Shown here: in pieces, positions 1 through 5,688 of the stretch
How positions within the stretch are numbered: the first letter of the stretch is position 1
Layout of the letters: each line of letters starts with the position of its first letter
Assembly: GCA_017646555.1 (NCBI GenBank)
Contig: JAGCMG010000001.1
Span: forward strand, 1-5,754
Length of the DNA: 5,754 bases
Reading direction: 5' to 3'
From: Clostridia bacterium
Lineage (GTDB): Bacteria; Bacillota; Clostridia; Christensenellales; Borkfalkiaceae
Notes under the pieces: model-generated
Told to the model about the DNA's origin: nothing
The model's database searches: none
Seen by the model: only the letters and a program-made list of their open reading frames with translations
Made by a program: the position numbers and the translations under genes

Positions 1-545
1 AAAACTTGTAATAAAACCGATACAAAGCCTGCCCCACCGAATAAATTTACTATATGCGTTAGCGCAAAAATTGCTGACGATACGGCAAAGACTTTTACTT
101 GATAAAACCTACTTGTTTTTAGTTTAATTGCAGTTAAAGGTAAAATAATTAACCTAAAAACTATTTCTTCGGAAAAAACAATCATAAAGGTTGCAAGAAT
201 ATAACCGATTTCAAACCTATTAGAATTAATCGCTAATTTGTTTGAAAAATACGAAAAAAACGGAAAGTTATTTATCGCGATTATTAAAACTGGCAACACG
301 AAAATCAAAGATTTTAGCGTCGGTTTAGTTATAAAATATTTACCTAACCCTATTTTAACAGCAAAAATTATAAATCCAGCAACGAAAATCGGTCTAAAAA
401 CGAACGGCGACAAAAAACGGTAATCGTTTTCGCCAAAAATTTTAGTAAGTAGAGCCGTTGACGGTAAAGAAACCATTGCAATAAACAGCAATAGAATTAT
501 TAAGCCGTAATAAATCGGTTGCTTTTTAACTTCTTCACTAATCAT
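1..545 (-). CDS. CPBP family intramembrane metalloprotease (3' end missing)
   Basis: Partial gene: 181 codons are present and the C-terminus lies beyond the left window edge. I read the protein directly from the complement. It is strongly hydrophobic, with likely membrane segments near residues 11-30, 47-63, 79-93, 113-125 and 150-164. It carries the two CPBP (Abi/CAAX protease-like) catalytic motifs: EEIVFR at residues 126-131 (EExxxR) and FALTH at 160-164 (FxxxH). These Glu and His residues belong to the family's metal active site. The stretch after FALTH (VNLFGGAG then VLLQVF) also fits the family. The last conserved His/Asn motif would lie outside the window. The start ATG overlaps the stop of the upstream SDR gene by one base (TAATG), with a G-rich stretch about 11 nt upstream, which suggests translational coupling. 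The substrate is unknown. CPBP members include prenyl-protein proteases, bacteriocin-immunity proteins and regulatory proteases, and nothing here separates these. Confidence 0.88.
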   Translation of the reverse strand, partial: MISEEVKKQPIYYGLIILLLFIAMVSLPSTALLTKIFGENDYRFLSPFVFRPIFVAGFIIFAVKIGLGKYFITKPTLKSLIFVLPVLIIAINNFPFFSYFSNKLAINSNRFEIGYILATFMIVFSEEIVFRLIILPLTAIKLKTSRFYQVKVFAVSSAIFALTHIVNLFGGAGFVSVLLQV

Positions 546-1279
546 TAGCCGATAAATCCCCCGTCGATAGCAATTGCTTGCCCCGTTATATACGACGATT
601 TTTCACTTGCTAAAAAGTAAATAAGTTCAGCAACTTCTTCAGGTTTTCCTATCCTTTTTAACGAACAACTATCGGCTAAATCATCAAGTTCTTCCTTACT
701 AAAACAAGCGTTCATATCGGTATCGATAACACCTGGTAAAACAGCGTTAACTCTAATTCCTGAAAGCCCTAATTCTTTTGCCAACGATTTAGTGTAACCG
801 ATAATCGCTGATTTTGACGCAGAATATGCTGATTCACACGAAGCACCGCGTTCCCCCCACATTGAAGAAATATTTATAATAGCACCACTTTTTTTAGATA
901 TCATAAAATCCAACGCGTATTTTGTAAGTAAATACACAGACTTCATATTTACCCCAAAAATCTTATCAAATTCAGTTTCAGTTAAATCTTGTGCTAAAGA
1001 AAATTTAGAAACACCTGCGTTATTGACTAAAATATCAACACCCCCAAAGTTTTCCTTAATAATCTTAAACATATTTTCAACTTCAATTAAATTCGCAACG
1101 TTTGCTTTTATCGCAAGCGTTTTTACGCCTAAAAGTCTAATTTCATTTTCTAAAATAAGTGCTTCTTTTTCACTATTATTATAGTTAATAACAACGTTAA
1201 ACCCTTTACTTGCAAAAAGTTTAGCAGTCGCTCTACCTATCCCGCGTGAAGCCCCACTTATAAGCACGGTTTTTGCCAT
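545..1279 (-). CDS. ymfI: SDR family oxidoreductase, probable EF-P 5-aminopentanone reductase (YmfI-like; FabG homologue)
   Basis: Complete 244-residue classical short-chain dehydrogenase. Seen: the nucleotide-binding SGASRGIG at residues 8-15, NNAG at 86-89, and the catalytic tetrad N111, S139 (in NISSMWG), Y152 and K156 (YSASK), followed by LPGVIDTDM and a C-terminal IDGGFIG. General annotation would be 3-oxoacyl-ACP reductase FabG. However, the segment NISSMWGERGASCE at 136-149 matches, from memory, the WG..GASCE signature of the YmfI group. In Bacillus subtilis YmfI reduces 5-aminopentanone on Lys32 of elongation factor P to 5-aminopentanol, using NAD(P)H in the cytoplasm. Here efp is the next gene upstream, and no acpP, fabD or fabF is visible. 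The gene has its own leader after the efp terminator, with Shine-Dalgarno AAAGGTG four bases before the ATG. It overlaps the downstream CPBP gene by one base. SDR membership is certain; the EF-P role is inference from motif and neighbourhood. Confidence 0.75.
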   Translation of the reverse strand: MAKTVLISGASRGIGRATAKLFASKGFNVVINYNNSEKEALILENEIRLLGVKTLAIKANVANLIEVENMFKIIKENFGGVDILVNNAGVSKFSLAQDLTETEFDKIFGVNMKSVYLLTKYALDFMISKKSGAIINISSMWGERGASCESAYSASKSAIIGYTKSLAKELGLSGIRVNAVLPGVIDTDMNACFSKEELDDLADSCSLKRIGKPEEVAELIYFLASEKSSYITGQAIAIDGGFIG

Positions 1280-1283
1280 AAAA

Positions 1284-1290
1284 CACCTTT
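1284..1290 (-). promoter_or_regulatory. Shine-Dalgarno site of the YmfI-like SDR gene
   Basis: AAAGGTG on the minus strand lies four bases before the ATG at 1279-1277. It fixes this start. A possible -10 element (TATATT, complement of 1303-1308) lies 23 bases before the ATG, but I see no convincing -35 at 16-18 bp spacing. Confidence 0.55.
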
Positions 1291-1320
1291 TTTGTCACAC
1301 ATAATATAGTGTAAAAATAC

Positions 1321-1344
1321 TTGAAAATATCTAATTATTTTCAA
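1321..1344. promoter_or_regulatory. Perfect 9-bp inverted repeat, possible operator, upstream of the SDR gene
   Basis: TTGAAAATA (1321-1329) and TATTTTCAA (1336-1344) form a perfect dyad around a 6-nt spacer. It lies between the efp terminator and the possible -10 of the SDR gene. Position and symmetry would suit a dimeric regulator or an upstream hairpin. In DNA this AT-rich, one dyad of this size by chance in the window is plausible, so the functional claim is weak. Confidence 0.3.
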
Positions 1345-1351
1345 ATTTTAT

Positions 1352-1376
1352 AAAAGCCCACGAATCGTGGGCTTTT
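1352..1376 (-). terminator. Intrinsic terminator after efp
   Basis: An 11-bp perfect stem (AAAAGCCCACG with CGTGGGCTTTT) closes a 3-nt loop, 17 nt beyond the efp stop codon. The lower stem is A:T and the upper stem GC-rich. On the minus strand the stem ends in TTTTATAAAATTT, an interrupted U tract; on the plus strand it ends in TTTTTATT, so it could work both ways. No plus-strand gene is seen, so its likely job is to end the peptidase-efp transcript. Confidence 0.85.
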
Positions 1377-1393
1377 TATTAGTTTATTAAACC

Positions 1394-1954
1394 TTATTTT
1401 TTAACTCTTTCCATATATTCGCCAGTTCTGGTGTCAACTCTAATGTATTCACCTTGTTCTACGAACATAGGAACTTGAATTTTCGTACCCGTTTCTAAGA
1501 TAGCGTCTTTTGATGCGTTAGTAGCAGTATTGCCCTTTACACCTGGGTCTGCTTCAGTTACTTGTAAAATAACGAAATTTTCGCATTCAACTGAGAAAGC
1601 AACGCCTTTATAAGATTTAACTACAACTGGGTCGTTTTCCTTAATCCATTTGAGTGCTTCTTCAACTTGTTCGTAGTTGAGTGGGGTTAAGTTAAATTCA
1701 TCGTCCATAAAGTAGTAAAGTTCACCGTCGGTATATGAATAAGTCATATTTCTAGTAGTGATAGTTGCTTCTTGAACTTTTTCGGTAGGGTTCCAAGTTT
1801 TTTCTAAAACTGCGCCAGTTACTACGTTCTTCATTTTAGTTCTTACGAACGCTGCACCCTTGCCCGGTTTAACGTGTTGGAAGTCCACGATGGTGTAAAT
1901 GCCACTTTCATATTCGAAAGTAACGCCTTTTCTAAATTCGCCTGCTGAAATCAT
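1394..1954 (-). CDS. efp: Elongation factor P
   Basis: Complete 186-residue EF-P, the usual length. It binds between the ribosomal P and E sites and stimulates peptide-bond formation on ribosomes stalled at proline runs. Three beta-barrel domains are recognisable: an N-terminal KOW-like domain (about 1-65), an OB domain (about 66-128, with SYTDGELYYFMD) and a C-terminal OB domain (about 130-185). The last contains the family region GNTATNASKDAILETGTKIQ at 141-160. The tip loop is KPGKGAAFVR, with the modifiable lysine at position 32, as in Bacillus subtilis EF-P, where Lys32 carries 5-aminopentanol. No EpmA/EpmB-type lysylation gene is in the window, whereas a YmfI-like reductase follows directly downstream. 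The start is supported by AAGGAGAT six bases upstream. The gene lies 48 nt after the M24 peptidase gene and is followed by an intrinsic terminator. I see no convincing promoter in the gap, so it is probably co-transcribed with the peptidase. Confidence 0.98.
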   Translation of the reverse strand: MISAGEFRKGVTFEYESGIYTIVDFQHVKPGKGAAFVRTKMKNVVTGAVLEKTWNPTEKVQEATITTRNMTYSYTDGELYYFMDDEFNLTPLNYEQVEEALKWIKENDPVVVKSYKGVAFSVECENFVILQVTEADPGVKGNTATNASKDAILETGTKIQVPMFVEQGEYIRVDTRTGEYMERVKK

Positions 1955-1960
1955 AAATGT

Positions 1961-1968
1961 ATCTCCTT
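1961..1968 (-). promoter_or_regulatory. Strong Shine-Dalgarno site of efp
   Basis: AAGGAGAT on the minus strand sits six bases before the efp ATG. It is the best ribosome binding site in the window, fitting a highly expressed translation factor. Confidence 0.85.
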
Positions 1969-2002
1969 AAAAATTTTTCCTTATTTTTACCCTTTCGGGA
2001 AC

Positions 2003-3040
2003 TCATAAAACTATGAGATTTTTATCGTCATTAAATAATCTAACGGCTTTGCTGTCTTTAAGCATTACTGTATCTTCAATTCTAATACCGAATTTGCCGT
2101 TAAAATACACGCCCGGTTCAACGGAAAATACCGTATTTTCAAGTAAAATATCCTTACTTTTTGGTGATAAATACGGACTTTCGTGAATTTCAAGCCCTAT
2201 TCCGTGACCAAGTGAGTGCGTAAAATATTCACTAATACATGCGTCTTTTAACACGTCACGCGCTAATTTATCAGCATCAAAACCACTTATTCCAGCATAA
2301 ATACCGTTAATTGCGTCTTTATTCGCCTTTAATACTAAATCATAAGTTTTAATAAATTCGTCAGTCGGCGTGCCGAAAAATAAAGTTCTTGTAATATCTG
2401 AACAATACCCGTTATATACGCAACCAGTATCAATTAAAACCACGCTGTCTTTAATCAGTTTGGTATTCCCCGTTACGTGATGTGGCACGGCTGAATTTTC
2501 GCCAAACGCTACGATAGTATCAAAACTCTCACCACTTGCGCCGTGCAAAAGAAAGTTTTTTACTAACGCATCCTTAAATTCTAATTCCGTAATCCCTTCT
2601 TTAAGTAGCGAAATTGTTTCATATAAAGCCGTTTGCGCTATTTTGCAAGCAGTTTTAATATCGTCAAGTTCATTTTCGTTTTTAATTTGCCTTAAACTCT
2701 TTAAAAAATCAGAACAATCTTTAATTTTAACGCCTAACTTTTTATATTTAATTAAATCACTTACGAAAGTTTTTTCAAAATTTAAATATACCGTTTTAAT
2801 ACCGTTGTTTTTTAAATAAGCCTTAATATCATCATCACAGCGGTATAAATTTGACGAAACGTCTTTACCATCTAACAAGGCAGAAACTGCATAGTTATAT
2901 CTTGCGTCGGTAAAATACGCTTTTTTATCAGAAACGATTAAAAAACCTTCCGCAACTTCGATACCTGAAAAATATCGTCTATCTATCGCATCAGTTAATA
3001 AAAGCGCTTCTTTTTTTAGGTTAAAAGAAAACTTTCTCAT
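2003..3040 (-). CDS. M24 family Xaa-Pro aminopeptidase/dipeptidase (aminopeptidase P family, YqhT-like)
   Basis: 345-residue cytosolic metallopeptidase expected to cleave the bond before proline at peptide N-termini (aminopeptidase P) or in Xaa-Pro dipeptides (prolidase). Residues 1-115 form the N-terminal creatinase/prolidase-like domain; about 120-340 form the pita-bread catalytic domain. All five dinuclear-metal ligands are visible: D204 (LIDTG), D215 (CSDITRT), H279 (SLGHGIG), E308 (SVEPG) and E322 (RIEDT). Probable substrate histidines are H187/H188 (PHH) and H286 (EIHESP). Start choice: the frame extends eight codons upstream to a TTG at 3064, but that TTG lies in the spacer of a TTGACT-17-TAAAAT promoter and has no ribosome binding site. 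The ATG at 3040-3038 has GAGGG three bases before it, and M24 proteins often begin this way, so the ATG is preferred. The gene precedes efp, the arrangement of yqhT-efp in Bacillus. Motifs do not decide between PepP and PepQ specificity. Confidence 0.93.
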   Translation of the reverse strand: MRKFSFNLKKEALLLTDAIDRRYFSGIEVAEGFLIVSDKKAYFTDARYNYAVSALLDGKDVSSNLYRCDDDIKAYLKNNGIKTVYLNFEKTFVSDLIKYKKLGVKIKDCSDFLKSLRQIKNENELDDIKTACKIAQTALYETISLLKEGITELEFKDALVKNFLLHGASGESFDTIVAFGENSAVPHHVTGNTKLIKDSVVLIDTGCVYNGYCSDITRTLFFGTPTDEFIKTYDLVLKANKDAINGIYAGISGFDADKLARDVLKDACISEYFTHSLGHGIGLEIHESPYLSPKSKDILLENTVFSVEPGVYFNGKFGIRIEDTVMLKDSKAVRLFNDDKNLIVL

Positions 3041-3043
3041 AAT

Positions 3044-3048
3044 CCCTC
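3044..3048 (-). promoter_or_regulatory. Ribosome binding site that decides the peptidase start
   Basis: GAGGG on the minus strand lies three bases before the ATG at 3040 (GAGG with a 4-base spacer). The spacing is slightly short. The alternative in-frame TTG at 3064 is preceded only by a T run, with no purine-rich site. Confidence 0.6.
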
Positions 3049-3054
3049 TAATGT

Positions 3055-3083
3055 ATTTTATCAAAAAAAATACGATTAGTCAA
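3055..3083 (-). promoter_or_regulatory. Sigma-70/SigA-type promoter for the peptidase-efp unit
   Basis: On the minus strand, -35 TTGACT (3083-3078), a 17-bp spacer containing a T run, and -10 TAAAAT (3060-3055). Both boxes are one mismatch from consensus, at ideal spacing. Transcription would start near 3049-3047, giving a leader of only about 8-10 nt that barely includes the GAGGG ribosome binding site before the ATG at 3040. It lies in the 54-nt gap after the endonuclease IV-like gene. No terminator is seen in that gap, so readthrough from the truB-ribF operon is also possible. Confidence 0.75.
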
Positions 3084-3094
3084 TTTGTTTGTAA

Positions 3095-3955
3095 TTATTT
3101 TGCGCATTGCACCTTTGAAAAATAGATATTTTTCATTTCCAAAGCGTCTTCAGCCTGAGTTCCTGCCGATTCACAAACAATAAACGGCTCTAATTTAAGC
3201 GAAACCAACGCATCGGCAAGTGGTTCAAAATCAGGCCCGTAAATATCGTCGGCAAAAGTTAAATGTTTAACTTCCCCCTTTTTAGTGTACTCAATTTTAG
3301 AAAAATGTATATGTAAACGGCTCATTTTTTCATAGCCTAATTCATCAATCATAAATTTAAGCCTATCTAAATAGTCGTTTTTAGTCTTTAACGAGCCGTT
3401 TTCACGCGCGTTTACGTGCCCAAAATCGACACACGGCGTAAAAATATCGTCTATTTTACAAAATCTTGTAATTTCTTCAATCGTGCCTATTTGACCAAGT
3501 TTCCCCATAGTTTCTGGGCAATAAATAAAGTTATTAAGTCCACTTTCGTAAATGATATCACGAAGTTTATATAATCTTTTTTCGGTCAAATTAACGGCAT
3601 CTTCTCTTGTTGCCTTACCTTGTGATGCCGGATGAAAAACTATACGATTTGCGCCCATAAAACGTGATGCTTTTGCCGACGATATTACGTAACCGAAAGA
3701 TTTTTCAGCCATTTCATCATCAGGATTAGCAAAATTTATAAAATACGGTGCATGAACGGAAATTTCAACGCCTGCATCAAAGAACGCTTTACCGATTTTT
3801 CCCGCCGTTGATGAAGAAAGATTTACACCACGCCCAAAAGAATATTCAAAACAATCCAATCCTTTATTTTTAGTCCAAATCGCCGAATCAGTGCTTGACG
3901 AAAACCCTTCGTCATAAAAACTCAACGAATTACCACTTGGTCCAAATTTAATCAT
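3095..3955 (-). CDS. Endonuclease IV-like TIM-barrel protein (AP endonuclease family 2)
   Basis: 286-residue protein, the usual length for Nfo (deoxyribonuclease IV), a Zn-dependent TIM-barrel enzyme that incises abasic sites in DNA. Eight of nine metal-ligand positions of E. coli Nfo can be matched by eye: H68 (SVHAPY), H108 (VFHPAS), E148 (CPETMG), D177 and H180 (DFGHVNA), H215 (LHIHFSK), H231 and E262 (CESAGT). The ninth, Asp in the E. coli DRH motif, is V229 here (VKH). From memory, a clostridial branch annotated only as TIM barrel protein shares this KH form together with the GPSGNS N-terminus and the YGP-FEPLA segment. The family is therefore clear, but true AP endonuclease activity is not certain and a sugar isomerase-like role is possible. 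The start ATG overlaps the ribF stop (ATGA). The nearest Shine-Dalgarno-like AAAAGGA is 12 bases away, so translation is probably coupled to ribF. The stop is followed by the peptidase promoter. Confidence 0.85.
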   Translation of the reverse strand: MIKFGPSGNSLSFYDEGFSSSTDSAIWTKNKGLDCFEYSFGRGVNLSSSTAGKIGKAFFDAGVEISVHAPYFINFANPDDEMAEKSFGYVISSAKASRFMGANRIVFHPASQGKATREDAVNLTEKRLYKLRDIIYESGLNNFIYCPETMGKLGQIGTIEEITRFCKIDDIFTPCVDFGHVNARENGSLKTKNDYLDRLKFMIDELGYEKMSRLHIHFSKIEYTKKGEVKHLTFADDIYGPDFEPLADALVSLKLEPFIVCESAGTQAEDALEMKNIYFSKVQCAK

Positions 3956-4812
3956 AAACTATTAACGTCCTTTTCAATTTGGTTTTTAAGTTCATCAACA
4001 TTTAAAAACTTTTTAATTTTTCTTAAAAACTTTGTAAAATAAACGGTTAAATTTTTACCGTATAAATCGCCCGAATAATCTAAAATAAAAAACTCTAAAA
4101 CCTTATCGTTAAAGTCAAAAGTCGGCGCGTTTCCGTAATTTATTACAACTTTGTATTTTTTATCGTCAATATAAGTATAACCAGCGTAAACACCCTCTTT
4201 TATAGGGAATTTTTCGTTAGAAAACGCTAAATTCACCGTGGGAAAACCTATGGTTTTACCTTTTCCACGACCGCTGACTACCGTGCCTGATATAAAATAG
4301 TCTTCACCACCTAATAAGTTGGTTACAAGTTGCATTTCGCCGAGTTTTAAATACTCTTTTAACTTCGTGGTTGAAGCGCGTTCTTTATTAAATAAAACTT
4401 CGCTTATAACCGATAATATTTTGCCGTTTTTTTCAGCGTACTCTTTTAAGTATAAAACGTTTCCTTCTGCCTTTAATCCAAAAGAAAAATCATCGCCACA
4501 AACGTAACCTAAAACTTCCACTTGTTCGTCAAGCCAAGTTAAAAATTCTTCTTTGGTTTTAGATAAAAAACTATCGTTTATAGGTGCAAAAATAACTTTT
4601 TCTATACCGTATTTTTTGATTTTAATAAGTTTTTCGTTTTGCGTGAACGCTACACCTAAACTTTTACCTAAATACGCCGATAAATCCCCGTCGAAAGTAA
4701 ACAAAACGGGTATAGCGCCATTTTGTTTAGCGATTTTTACCGTTTCGTTAATAATCTTTATGTGTCCGACGTGAATAGCGTCGAAATTGCCAAGCGCCAC
4801 AATAGTTTTCAT
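3952..4812 (-). CDS. ribF: Bifunctional riboflavin kinase/FAD synthetase
   Basis: 286-residue RibF that phosphorylates riboflavin to FMN and adenylylates FMN to FAD in the cytosol; typical bacterial length is about 300. The N-terminal nucleotidyltransferase domain (about 1-165) has GNFDAIHVGH at residues 8-17 (the HxGH nucleotide-binding motif) and CGDDFSFG at 105-112. The C-terminal flavokinase domain (about 168-285) has GRGKGKTIGFPTVNL at 181-195, GVYAGY at 207-212, NAPTF at 228-232 and LEFFILDY at 239-246 with the probable catalytic E240. It ends with the family's LYGKNLTVYF and FLRKIKKF segments. One deviation: the usual SSTxIR motif reads ASTTKLK at 146-152, with Lys where Arg is typical. 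The gene begins 3 nt after the truB stop and its stop overlaps the next start. truB-ribF adjacency is a well-known bacterial arrangement. No FMN riboswitch precedes it, as expected for an internal operon gene. Confidence 0.97.
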   Translation of the reverse strand: MKTIVALGNFDAIHVGHIKIINETVKIAKQNGAIPVLFTFDGDLSAYLGKSLGVAFTQNEKLIKIKKYGIEKVIFAPINDSFLSKTKEEFLTWLDEQVEVLGYVCGDDFSFGLKAEGNVLYLKEYAEKNGKILSVISEVLFNKERASTTKLKEYLKLGEMQLVTNLLGGEDYFISGTVVSGRGKGKTIGFPTVNLAFSNEKFPIKEGVYAGYTYIDDKKYKVVINYGNAPTFDFNDKVLEFFILDYSGDLYGKNLTVYFTKFLRKIKKFLNVDELKNQIEKDVNSL

Positions 4813-4815
4813 CTA

Positions 4816-5688
4816 TTATAAATCCCTAACGTACGATTTAATTTTTAGCGTTTTTTCACTAACTTCACCGACGCCCCAAAACACATCACCGTTATAAACG
4901 CGATAAAGCCCGTCTGAATATTCGTATTCACTATCAAAAACACCGTTTAATATCTTTTTCGCTTGATTTTCGGTTAAAATAATCTTATCAAAATTTATAA
5001 CCGCATCTGCCTTTATTATATATTTACTTATATCTTCTGCTTTTGCAAAGTCTTCGTAAGTTACGGCGTTTTCTTGTGAAAACACCCCTGCCGACAACCT
5101 ATTTAATGCCGACATAACTGCTTTTGTAGATAATTTATCGGCCAAATCACGGCAAAGCGAACGAATATAAGTTCCACCTTTACATTTAATTAAAAACTCG
5201 AAAGTTTTTTCATTTACTTGTCTTACGCACTTAAAATCAATCACGGTAACGATAGACGGCTTTAATTCAAACTCAACGCCCGAGCGAGCAAGTTCATAAC
5301 CCCTTTTCCCGTCGATATTCTTTGCGGAATATTTAGGTGGGATTTGTTCAATTTCGCCTATGAATTCGTGTAAAACTTCGTCAATTTGGCTTTTTAATGG
5401 AATATTATCAGTCGTTGAAAGAGTTTCGCCCGTAATATCTATGGTGTCAGTTTCGTAACCAAATGTAAACTCAGCAAGGTAAGTTTTTTCCTTATCAAGC
5501 AAATAATTAAAAAGCCTATTAGCTTGATTTATTCCCATAGGAAGAACGCCTTCTGCCATTGGGTCTAAAGTTCCCATATGTCCAACTGATTGCTTGCCAA
5601 ATTGCGCACGAATTTTCTTTTTAACGAGCATAACGGCAAGCGCCGACGACATATTTGCAGGTTTAATTATATTTATAAATCCGTTCAT
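4816..5688 (-). CDS. truB: tRNA pseudouridine(55) synthase TruB
   Basis: 290-residue enzyme that isomerises U55 in the T-loop of elongator tRNAs to pseudouridine; the length is normal for the family. Seen: the N-terminal NGFINIIKPANMSS, the catalytic GHMGTLDPMAEGVLP at 36-50 with the nucleophile D42, the KTY motif at 68-70, PPKYSAKNIDGKRGYELAR at 117-135 and the KGGTYIRSLCRDL motif at 170-182 with R176. Residues beyond about 235 form the shorter C-terminal (PUA-like) part. The ATG overlaps the stop of the upstream gene by one base (TAATG). I see no clear Shine-Dalgarno, which points to coupling with that gene. It is followed 3 nt later by ribF. Confidence 0.98.
   Translation of the reverse strand: MNGFINIIKPANMSSALAVMLVKKKIRAQFGKQSVGHMGTLDPMAEGVLPMGINQANRLFNYLLDKEKTYLAEFTFGYETDTIDITGETLSTTDNIPLKSQIDEVLHEFIGEIEQIPPKYSAKNIDGKRGYELARSGVEFELKPSIVTVIDFKCVRQVNEKTFEFLIKCKGGTYIRSLCRDLADKLSTKAVMSALNRLSAGVFSQENAVTYEDFAKAEDISKYIIKADAVINFDKIILTENQAKKILNGVFDSEYEYSDGLYRVYNGDVFWGVGEVSEKTLKIKSYVRDL

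Noticed and set aside
238..423. Plus-strand open frame of 61 codons
   Set aside because: It lies wholly opposite the CPBP gene, which has two intact catalytic motifs. It shows no recognisable motif and no ribosome binding site that I can see.
545..1279. Assigning the SDR gene to fatty-acid synthesis as FabG
   Set aside because: The catalytic motifs allow it, but no fatty-acid genes are adjacent, and the WG..GASCE segment plus the efp neighbour favour a YmfI-like role. It remains the main alternative.
1303..1343. Full promoter for the SDR gene using TTGAAA (minus strand) as -35 and TATATT as -10
   Set aside because: The two boxes are about 30 bp apart, too far for a sigma-70 promoter. Other -35 choices at 16-18 bp are poor, so only a possible -10 is mentioned.
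3041..3064. N-terminal extension of the M24 peptidase from the TTG at 3064
   Set aside because: The TTG overlaps the promoter spacer and has no Shine-Dalgarno; the ATG at 3040 has one.
4319..4507. Plus-strand open frame of 62 codons inside ribF
   Set aside because: It is antisense to the well-conserved RibF nucleotidyltransferase domain, has low-complexity composition and no family features.
4553..4774. Plus-strand open frame of 73 codons, somewhat hydrophobic
   Set aside because: It is antisense to the RibF N-terminus including the HxGH region. The hydrophobicity follows from the AT-rich complement, and there is no supporting start site.
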